Both the position numbers and the translations under genes were made by a program. The notes below the pieces were generated by a model. It worked only from the letters and a program-made list of their open reading frames with translations. It did no database searches and was not told the DNA's origin. From Begonia masoniana (lineage: Eukaryota; Streptophyta; Magnoliopsida; Cucurbitales; Begoniaceae): a stretch of DNA of 64,000 bases. The stretch covers positions 28,263,201-28,327,200 of the forward strand of contig CM039510.1 in the NCBI GenBank assembly GCA_022432975.1, read 5' to 3'. Shown in pieces: positions 55,774 to 64,000 of the stretch (within the stretch, counting starts at the first letter, position 1; each line of letters opens with the position of its first letter).

Positions 55774-56916
55774 ACGCCAGAGAAGTTCTAAAATTCCAAT
55801 CTCTTTTTCTTTTCGTTTTAATAAACTTAATTTATTTTCTTCTTTGAACCTTATTTTGTTTGGCAGTGAGGACACTGTCAATTTTAAGTGTGGGGGTGCA
55901 TGCATATTTAGTCTTGTGTTTAATTTGGATGTCTGGAAATTTAGTGTTGAATGTTTAATGTTGATGCTTAGTTTCTATTTAATTTGAGTGCTTGAAAATT
56001 GTTTAGAATGTTTAGTCTTGTGCTCAAGGTTGTTTAAGTTCGTTGTCCTATTTTCTTTGTTCTGTTAGTTTGTTTTATTTGTTCTGTTTGGCATCTAAAA
56101 AAAAAATGAAAATGAATGAAAAAATGAAGAACAGTGCAATTTAATTTCCTAATATCTTCTAATTTAGTAAGTTATTGAATAATGTTATTGTCACATATTA
56201 TTAGAAATCAATTAAGATTTATTCTCATAAGCTTAGTTTTTCTTAACACACAAACTCCTTTTGGTTGCTTAGGAATATCATCATTTCTAGATATTACAAT
56301 TATATCTAGGTGTCAATAATTTAGTGTTTGATTAAAGAAATTAGCAATTAGAGAATTCTTCTTAGAAAAATATATAATAAATAATAAGTTTGGGGGTTAT
56401 TATTAAAAAAAAAAAAAAGCATAAATGCAATTTCCTAATCTACTTTCAATTTCGAGTGAGCCTTTTGGATACTCGATGGGTAGAAATAAATTAGAGGAAC
56501 TTTGGGAGGAACTCCGTTGCATGTTTATTGACTATACTACTCTATTTTATATGAGTATATATATCTTGAAGTGACACTATTGAGTAACCGGAAGACTTCA
56601 TCACCAATGTTGTCAATCGCGTCAAAAGGTAGTGTGACTGATAGATAAAGTCAATGTAAAAAAAAATAAAAATAAATAAATAAATAAATAAAATAAATAA
56701 ATAAACACTTAATCCCCTCACTTATTTAAAAATAAAATAAAATAAAGAAGAAGAATTTTTGAATGCTAATGGATTTATGAAGGATATTAGAGAGTTGACA
56801 TTCGATGATATGTATTGTGATTTCTAGTTTTGATGATTGAACTTAGCAATTCAAATGGAGTTTGAGCACACACACACTTTGACTAGTTTATTGGGAATTG
56901 AATCTATATTGATTGC
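55774..56916 (+). other. Athila 3' untranslated region, cut at its end
   Basis: Landmarks GTGAGGACACTGTCAATTTT then AAGTGTGGGGGTGC (55867-55901), CGAGTGAGCCTTTTGGATACTC (56453), and AAGTTTGGGGG (56387) match the minus-strand Athila derivative. No ORF. Short AATAAATAAATA microsatellite near 56670-56705. Confidence 0.7.
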
Positions 56917-57415
56917 TTTTAAACTAATGGCACAATTATATGGCAATATTAAATGTAGGGTTAGTGGATGACTAGGCAAGGGCATAAGGGTAATTAGAAA
57001 TTCAAAGGTAGATAACGTATTTAAAGAAACTATTAATGAAGTAGCCGCCACTGTTTATTTCATTTCCTCTCCATTCTCAGCTCCTCAGCTTAGCAGAGCG
57101 CGATAGGAGACCCCCCCTTCAACTTCCTCCAGCGATTTCCTCTGAACTTGGTGAGTTTTGCTTCTATTTCTTGTTACATTGTATCTATCGTTGGTAGGAG
57201 GGATGTTAAATGAGGTTTGAGAAAGCGGTAAGCGAGTGGTGGTTTCGGTTTAAGTTGAAATCGAGAATGCACAATGACTAGAGTTCCCAAAACAGTTTCC
57301 CTTAGATTTCTAGTGGTTTAGAATGAAGATTAGAGGAAATTTAATGTATGCTCTGTCTATGGTTTTAGGTTTGAGTAATACCCGAAGTAGCTTGCAACCA
57401 AGTTTTTCCAGGAGA

Positions 57416-57457
57416 CCAGGTAAGTAGAGTTTGCATGTGCCTTCAGGCCTACATCAC
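57416..57457 (+). promoter_or_regulatory. Conserved LTR splice-donor block (Tekay LTR)
   Basis: CCAGGTAAGTAGAGTTTG, spacer, CTTCAGGCCTACATCAC on the + strand, in element sense, so GGTAAGT could act as a 5' splice site in the genomic RNA. Confidence 0.55.
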
Positions 57458-57580
57458 AAAACAGTAGGATTTGTGTGTGCATGAATGAATGTTTCTTTTC
57501 AGTTGCCATGCATCATATTTTGAAAGAAAACGAAAATGAATTTACACGAAGTAGCATGGTGAGATGTGAACAGATTGTGA

Positions 57581-57774
57581 CAGTATACTTTTAAGGGAAT
57601 TAATCCGCCCCTTAAATCGTACATATGGATTTATACCCTGGGAAAACTGATCCACCTCCCATTGTATCAGGGATCATCAGTATACTTTTAAGGGAATTAA
57701 TCCGCCCCTTAAATCGTACATATGGATTTATACCCTGGGAAAACTGATCCACCTCCCATTGTATCAGGGATCAT
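57581..57774 (+). repeat. Two identical 97-bp tandem repeats in the Tekay LTR
   Basis: Copies 57581-57677 and 57678-57774 look identical, containing TTAAGGGAATTAATCCGCCC, TACATATGG and GATCCACCTCCCATTG. Confidence 0.95.
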
Positions 57775-58214
57775 CAGACCAGTGAACGAATGCAACATAA
57801 CTGAGGAATGAAAGTAGAAACTGCATATGTAGGATTTACATTCCAGTACACATTTCATTTCTAGCTTTACTTGCTTAGCATTAGGCTAATAGATGAGTTT
57901 TGTGATGTAGGTGAAGAGATTACTGCAGGTGAATTTCCCGTGTGCACAGATCAGTAGATGTGGTTGGAGGGGTACATTCATGCTCCGGTCTGGTAAACTG
58001 ATGAGGCGGGTTAACTGGTGTCAGCGGTTGTGAAGGTCTAATTGATAATGATTCAATCTGAGTACATTGAGTTTTCATGACAGTAGTGGTAGCAAACTTT
58101 TGAATTAGTTTTGGAGATTTCCTGACATTAGTGTTCCGTTGGATTTTATAATATTATTTTTACTGAATTTGAGCAATACAATGATTTAAACTGCCTCTGA
58201 ATGATGTTTTGGTA

Positions 58215-58700
58215 AAAGCTATCGGTGGATGTGTGTAGAAGTTATTGTTTTCTATCGGAGAAAGTTGTGTTGTTGTCTATCGGAAGATGCCTTAAGAAAA
58301 GTCATCGGATGATGTAGGTTAATTCTATCGAAAGATGCCTTAAGAATAGTCATCGGATGATGTCTCAGTAAAGTCACCGGTACATGAGGTTTGTTCCATC
58401 GAAAGATGTAGGATTTTGGGCATGAGTGGGTACTGCATTTGACGCTTAGTGATCGGCACATGCGTGCTGACGTCATCGGAAGATGTAGGTTTAAGTCTAT
58501 CGGATGATGTCTCAGTAAACTCATCGGCAGATGCGTGCTGACGTCATCGGAAGATGTAGAGTGCATTTTGTCGTTTAGTCACCGGTAGATACAGTCTACC
58601 GAGAGATATCCTTTGTTTTTCATTCGACTGACGCATCAGCAGGAGTCTTCTATTTTGGTTGTTTTCTGCTTCTTCCGTTGACTTTATCAATCGGTAGATG
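58215..58700 (+). repeat. ATCGGNAGATG module array in the Tekay LTR
   Basis: At least twelve units such as CATCGGATGATG, ATCGGAAGATG, CATCGGCAGATG, ATCGAAAGATG and CACCGGTAGAT, with TGACGTCATCGG at about 58469 and 58539. Opposite orientation to the Sirevirus LTR array relative to element sense. Confidence 0.8.
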
Positions 58701-58982
58701 TATTTGACTTCTACAACTTCTCTAGTATTTCGCTGTTTAAACTAGAATTTTTAAATTGCCGATTGTTTCTTAACATTTCAACAGCGTTTCGTAGTTTTGT
58801 ATAACTTCATTGTGGTTCAAATGATTTCCGCTGCAAGCATTTAAATGTTTTGAGGTTTCTTTTTTTTTAAAAAAATGTAAATTTAGACTTTCGAGAGAGT
58901 TTTAAATTTAGTCCAAGGTTTCTTAGTTATGTACGGCTTATGAGTAACAAACCGGGTTCAGAAAACTCGGGGCGTTATAGTA

Positions 58983-58993
58983 TGGTATCAGAG
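58983..58993 (+). other. Tekay primer binding site (tRNA-iMet type)
   Basis: TGGTATCAGAG three bases after the 5' LTR end. Confidence 0.85.
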
Positions 58994-59134
58994 ACATTCA
59001 GTTAAACCGTTCAAAAGATTACTCATCAGTGCCAATCGTTGCATGGAAGTGCTCCAACAACTGTAAGTGTTTACGTTAACCTTAGCTATTAGGTATTTAT
59101 GAACATATTTAACTTTATTCAGGAATTTAGCAAA

Positions 59135-62100
59135 ATGGCTAGACGACCAGGAAGGCCGAGGATACCAAGAGAGATACCAAGTCCAAGACGTGAGGAGGAC
59201 TCTAGTGTAATCAGACAGCTGACAGAATTGATGCGTCAACAGACTGACATAGTGCGTCAACAGTCTGACCAGTTAGGTGTGTTGTTGAACCGAGAAGCAC
59301 AAGGAAGTGCCAACTCGGGTTCTAGTGGTGAACATTCTGGAGATAGGTTCAGGAGGCTAAGACCACCCACGTTTGATGGACAGTCAACTGATCCAGTTAT
59401 TGCTGAAGGATGGCTTAGAAAGATTGAAAGCATGTTTAGGTGTGCCAACATTGGAGAAGGAGAAAAAGTCACGTTGGCAACCTTTCATTTAGCTGGTGAA
59501 GCTCAACTATGGTGGGAAACAATAGAGACCACCACCGATGTTTTGACAATGCCCTGGTCACGATTCAAAGACATTTTCTATGAGAAGTATTTCAACAGCA
59601 CAGTCCAGACCGCGAAGAAGTTAGAATTTCTGAACCTGAAGCAGACCGGGTCTGTGGCCGAGTATAGTAGGCAGTTCGAGTCCCTGTCTAGGTTTGCTGG
59701 GCATTTTGCTCACAAAGACGAGGATAAGGTGTTCAAATTTGTGCATGGGCTGAAGCCAGAAATTTACCGAGGAGTTAAATTTTGTGGTATTAAAGGTTTG
59801 ACATTAAGTGAGGTGGTGTCCACTGCTCTGGAAGTGGAAGAGGCTGAAGGGAAGTGTGCTGGACCAAAGGAGGCCCCGCAAAGGTTTAACCAGCCACACC
59901 AACAAAGGGGAACGAAGAGGCCAATTGAAGGCCAAAATAGCCAGGGAGCAGGAAGGAAAGTGCAGAATGTCAAGAATTTTCCCCAATGTCCAACATGTTT
60001 GAAGAATCACCCGGGGGAATGTAGGTGGACTTCTAGAAGGTGTTTCAACTGTGAAGAGGTTGGACACTCATTTAAAGACTGCACTAAGCCCAGAGTCCTT
60101 CGATGCTTCAACTGTAACAAGCCGGGACACATTGTTAGAGACTGCCCAACGTCGAAGAGTGGCCCTGCTAGGATAAAGCCGAGAATATTTTCCATGGTAG
60201 AGTCAGGAGAAGAGGACCAGCCTGCTGTGGTGTCAGGTACTATATTGATCAACTCTGTACCTGCTTTTACTTTGATAGATTCGGGTGCAACACATTCTTT
60301 TATAGCCTCTGCTTTTGCTGATAAGCTAGATGTACGGTTTGCTTCTTTTGAACATATGTTTAACGTAGCATTACCTTCTGGTGAGCGCATGCACTCTAAC
60401 CAGGTGATGCTTGACAGTAATGTGTTAGTAGGGAATGTAAGTCTACCTGCTGATCTTATAATCATGGATATAATAGGATTTGATGTAATCCTAGGAATGG
60501 ACTGGTTGTTTAAACATCACGCCACAATTGATTGTAGAACTGGAGTAGTTAGCTTTCACCCCCCTGGTAAGTTGAAACATACCTTTCAAGCTTCAAAGAA
60601 GAGTAAGGAAATGTCTGTGATGACTTCTATTAACACTAGACCTTCCCTGTGTGGAGAGTATTTGTGCTTTTTAGCTAGCGTTCTAGACACACGACTTGTG
60701 GAAAAAGCAAATCCTCAGAATGTCTTAATCGTTCAAGACTTCCCCGAAGTGTTTTTAGATGACCTTCCCGGTTTACCGCCAGATAGGGAAATTGAATTTG
60801 TTGTAGATATTTACCCTGGAGCCGAGCCTGTGTCTAAAAATCCATATAGATTAGCTCTAACTGAACTTAAGGAATTAAAGAAACAATTGGATGATCTATT
60901 GGAGAAAGGGTTCATACGCCTAAGCTTTTCACCGTGGGGCGCACCTGTCCTTTTTGTCAAGAAGAAAGATGGATCAATGCGTATGTGCATTGATTATAGA
61001 GAATTGAATAAGTTAACTGTCAAAAACAAATACCCTTTGCCGAGAATTGATGACTTATTTGACCAGCTTAGGGGTGCAAGAGTTTTCTCTAAGATTGACC
61101 TTAGGTCCGGTTATTACCAGCTGAAGGTAAAATCTGAAGATATCCCAAAAACTGCCTTTCGCACAAGGTATGGACATTATGAGTTTTTGGTTATGTCTTT
61201 TGGTTTGACAAATGCACCAGCAGCCTTCATGGATCTCATGAATAGGGTGTTTCACGAGTATTTGGACAAGTTTGTCATAGTGTTCATAGACGACATTCTG
61301 ATCTATTCTAGAACTAAGGATGAGCATGCAAGACATTTGAGTTTGGTGTTAGGAGTACTTAGACAGCACCAGCTTTATGCTAAGTTTTCCAAGTGTGAGT
61401 TTTGGTTGGACAAAGTTCACTTTCTTAGTCACGTGATCTCTGGAGATGGAATATCTGTCGATCCAGCCAAAGTTCGACCGGTTAAGGAATGGCCTCAACC
61501 GAAGAATGCTACAGATATCAGGAGTTTTCTTGGTCTAGCAGGATATTATAGAAAGTTCATCAAAGGATTTTCAAAGATCGCTACACCCCTTACTAAGTTA
61601 ACTAGGAAAAATGTGAAGTATATATGGACTGATGAATGTGAACATAGTTTCGTGACCTTGAAGCAGAAACTAACCAATGCTCCAATTTTAACCCTTCCAG
61701 CTGAAGATGGTAAATTTTGTATTTATTGTGATGCTTCCAAAATTGGTCTTGGTTGTGTGTTAATGCAGAATGGTAAAGTAATAGCTTATGCCTCTAGGCA
61801 GTTGAAAACACATGAGAAGAACTACCATACCCATGATTTAGAATTAGCTGCAGTTGTATTTGCACTTAAGATTTGGAGGCATTACTTGTATGGACAATCT
61901 TGTGAGATATTTTCAGATCATAAGAGCCTGAAGTATATCTTCACACAGAAGGAACTAAACATGAGGCAACGTCGATGGTTGGAATTTGTAAAAGACTATG
62001 ATTTTGAGATTAAATATCATCCCGGCAAAGCAATGTCGTGGCTGATGCTTTGAGTAGAGTAACAACATCAACCCCATCTATGATTTTCAGTATGCCATTA

Positions 62101-63619
62101 GCTTTAGAGTCAGAATTCCAAAAATTTAACCTAGAAGCAGTAACCAGTGTATCAGCTATACTATCAGCCATAACCTTAAAGCCTACCATTCTAGAGAAAA
62201 TAAAGAAAGCTCAGACGAATGATGATGAGTGTAACAAGTACAAGTCAAGCATGAATTCTACGGACCAATCAGATTTTAACTATTCTGCTAATGGGATCCT
62301 CAAGTTTAGAAATAGGTGGTTTGTTCCAGCTATTAAGGAACTCCGTGATGAGATTCTTTCTGAAGCACACTCTTCCAGGTTCTCTGTTCACCCTGGAAGT
62401 ACAAAGATGTACAGAGACCTTAAGCAACACTACTGGTGGCCTAGTATGAAACGAAGCGTGGCAGAATATGTAGGATCATGTTTGTGTTGTCAACAGATTA
62501 AAGCCGAGCATCAGAGACCCTCAGGAATATTGCAACCCTTACCAGTTCCTGAATGGAAATGGGAACAAATAACTATGGATTTTGTTATAGGATTACCAAG
62601 AACAGAAAAGGGACATGATGCAATCTGGGTAATAGTTGATCGTTTAACCAAATCTGCTCACTTTCTGCCAATGAAGATAACATATTTGATAGATCAACTG
62701 GCCGAGTTATATGTGCACGAAGTTGTTAGACTACATGGGGTTCCAAGCACCATAGTTTTCAGACCGAGACTCCAGATTTACATCTAAGTTTTGGAAAAGT
62801 TTGCACAAGGCTATGGGAACACAGCTTAATTTTAGCACAGCTTTCCACCCTCAAACAGATGGACAATCCGAGAGAACCATTCAGACCTTAGAAGATATGC
62901 TCCGAGCATGCATATTGGATTTCCAAGGATCTTGGAGTAAATATTTACCATTGGTTGAGTTCTCATACAATAACAGTTTTCAAGCAACAATAGGCATGGC
63001 TCCATACGAAGCATTATATGGACGAAAATGCAGGTCTCCTTTGTACTGGGATGAAGTTGGTGAAGCACAGTTGCTTGGTCCTGACATTGTGCAGCAGACT
63101 GAGGAGAAGGTTGCCCTCATCCGACAGAGAATTCTGACAGCTCAAAGCCGCCAGAAGAGTTATGCTGATAAAAGACGAAGAGAATTAGAGTTTGAAGTAG
63201 GTGATGAAGTTTTTCTTAAGGTGTCACCATTCAAAGGAGTTGTGAGATTCGGGAAGAGAGGAAAGTTGAACCCCAGGTTTATTGGACCATTCTTAATTTT
63301 GAAAAGGGTTGGGAGTGCAGCCTACATGTTGCAGTTACCGGCTTCTATGGAAGGAATCCACAATGTGTTCCATGTTTCTATGTTAAAGAAGTGTGTAAGA
63401 GATCCATATCAGATCGTGGAACAGCAGGACATTGAGGTTCTTCCTACTCTTGCATATGAGGAGAAACCTGTAAGGATCTTGGACTATGCAGTGAAGGTAT
63501 TGCGCAACAAGGAAGTTCCACTAGTGAAAGTCTTATGGCACAATCAGAACATAGAGGAGACAACTTGGGAGCGCCAGCAAGACATGATGGACCAACATCC
63601 AGAATTATTCAGGTACTGA
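59135..63619 (+). pseudogene. Tekay-like gag-pol polyprotein with two frameshifts
   Basis: Start chosen at the ATG at 59135 (MARRPGRPR); an upstream in-frame ATG at 59099 is less likely. The gag region ([15 protein letters not shown]) precedes two CCHC knuckles ([28 protein letters not shown]). Protease IDSGATHSF is near 60278, RT blocks [16 protein letters not shown] and FIDDILIYS follow, and RNase H ([10 protein letters not shown]) ends the first frame at 62053. A 1-base deletion near 62030 moves the frame, and the integrase (HHCC finger, MDFVIGLP) runs to 62787. A second break near 62755 precedes [12 protein letters not shown], a GPY/F-like module (RFIGPF) and a chromodomain-type end ([15 protein letters not shown] to ETTWERQ). 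Both breaks lie in or next to pol, so no intact polyprotein is made. Confidence 0.92.
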
Positions 63620-63640
63620 ATTTTGAGGACAAAATTCTTT

Positions 63641-64000
63641 TAAGGAGGGTAGATTGTAATACCCGGTTCTATCAAACCGTTTCTCTATTCCTTTTAAACT
63701 AATGGCACAATTTATATGGCAATATTAAATGTAGGGTTAGTGGATGACTAGGCAAGGGCATAAAGGTAATTAGAAATTCAAAGGTGGATAACGTATTTAA
63801 AGAAACTATTAATGAAGTAGCCGCCACTGTTTATTTCATTTCCTCTCCATTCTCAGCTCCTCAGCTTAGCAGAGCGCGATAGGAGACCCCCCTTCGACTT
63901 TCTCCAGCGATTTCCTCTGAACTTGGTGAGTTTTGCTTCTATTTCTTGTTACATTGTATCTATCGTTGGTAGGAGGGATGTTAAATGAGGTTTTGAGAAA
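63641..64000 (+). repeat. Tekay polypurine tract and start of the 3' LTR
   Basis: AAGGAGGGTAGAT (63642-63654) ends at the 3' LTR start TGTAATACCCGG (63655). The first 346 LTR bases are in the window. GAGGACAAAATTC directly upstream matches the same landmark in the element at 1-6566. Confidence 0.9.

Larger units (their letters stand above)
44467..56916 (+). mobile_element. Athila retrotransposon (Ty3/gypsy), 3' LTR lost
   Basis: 5' LTR 44467-45928, tRNA-Asp PBS, gag-pro-RT-RNaseH-IN (46048-54237), env-like ORF (54598-55773), 3' untranslated region. The 3' LTR and the first ~36 bases of the next element's LTR are missing at the 56916/56917 junction, so a deletion removed both. Cassandra and solo LTR D are inserted in the gag-protease part; both insert lengths including TSD (831 and 2016) are divisible by three, so the frame is unaffected by chance. 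Confidence 0.9.
56917..58979 (+). repeat. Tekay-like 5' LTR, 5'-truncated
   Basis: Begins inside the LTR relative to the 3' copy (its base 56917 corresponds to 63692) and ends GGGGCGTTATA. Contains the splice-donor block (57416), a two-copy 97-bp repeat (57581-57774) and an ATCGGNAGATG array (58215-58700). Loss of the 5' tip coincides with loss of the Athila 3' LTR. Confidence 0.85.
56917..64000 (+). mobile_element. Tekay-like chromovirus (Ty3/gypsy), 3' LTR cut by window end
   Basis: 5' LTR 56917-58979 (first ~36 bases missing), iMet PBS, gag-pol 59135-63619, polypurine tract, 3' LTR from 63655. Over the ~300 comparable bases the LTRs differ at several positions, about 2 percent by eye, so it is moderately old. 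The chromodomain-type C-terminus of the integrase puts it in the chromoviruses; Tekay/Del is the best fit. Confidence 0.9.

Noticed and set aside
1..64000. tRNA genes
   Set aside because: No cloverleaf-like sequence with A and B boxes was recognised by eye; the TGGTATCAGAG matches are retrotransposon primer sites.

Overview
This window is repeat-dense plant nuclear DNA, most likely from a eudicot. The evidence is spliced plant gene structure and typical plant retrotransposon families: Sirevirus-type Ty1/copia, Athila-type and chromovirus (Tekay-like) Ty3/gypsy, and a 5S-bearing Cassandra TRIM. There is also an endogenous pararetrovirus relic and hAT DNA transposons. The species cannot be named from the sequence alone. 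Only one credible host gene is present, a wall-associated receptor-kinase-like gene of the WAKL14/WAKL21 type at 39273-42936 on the + strand. Almost everything else is mobile DNA.

Layout. 1-6566: a minus-strand LTR element with near-identical LTRs and no coding interior. 6567-9900: a truncated, frameshifted endogenous pararetrovirus (Caulimoviridae, Florendovirus-like) with its repeat region, a small downstream ORF and a promoter/poly(A) block. 9931-13912: a minus-strand Athila deletion derivative. 14665-20515: a decayed hAT transposase split by solo LTR A (14832-20120, TSD acttt), which is itself hit by solo LTR B (15470-17656). 20805-36374: a three-level nest. An outer non-autonomous hAT (8-bp TSD atcacaga) holds an inner hAT (TSD aatctaac/aatccaac), which holds a Sirevirus (23451-35928, TSD gacct/gaccc). 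38454-42936: promoter and body of the WAKL gene. 43689-44466: a truncated LTR. 44467-56916: an Athila element interrupted by a complete Cassandra (47170-47995, TSD caaga) and solo LTR D (48641-50651, TSD gaatt). 56917-64000: a Tekay-like chromovirus that runs off the window.

How the parts relate. The retroelements carry the usual gag, protease, RT, RNase H and integrase modules, but all except the Sirevirus pol and the two env-like ORFs are broken. The most unusual signal is regulatory. LTRs of unrelated families (Sirevirus copia and several chromovirus-type LTRs) carry dense arrays of one short module: a GCCGAT / ATCGGNAGATG core, often joined to the bZIP palindrome TGACGTCA or a TGACGTG variant. 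The same module recurs in the pol-env spacer of the Sirevirus. In the Sirevirus 3' LTR a 25-bp version has expanded to 40 identical copies. A second cross-element signal is a conserved splice-donor block in the chromovirus-type LTRs. A third is a hairpin at the Athila LTR tips whose stem shows compensatory changes. A fourth is a shared domain in the env-like ORFs of the copia and gypsy elements.
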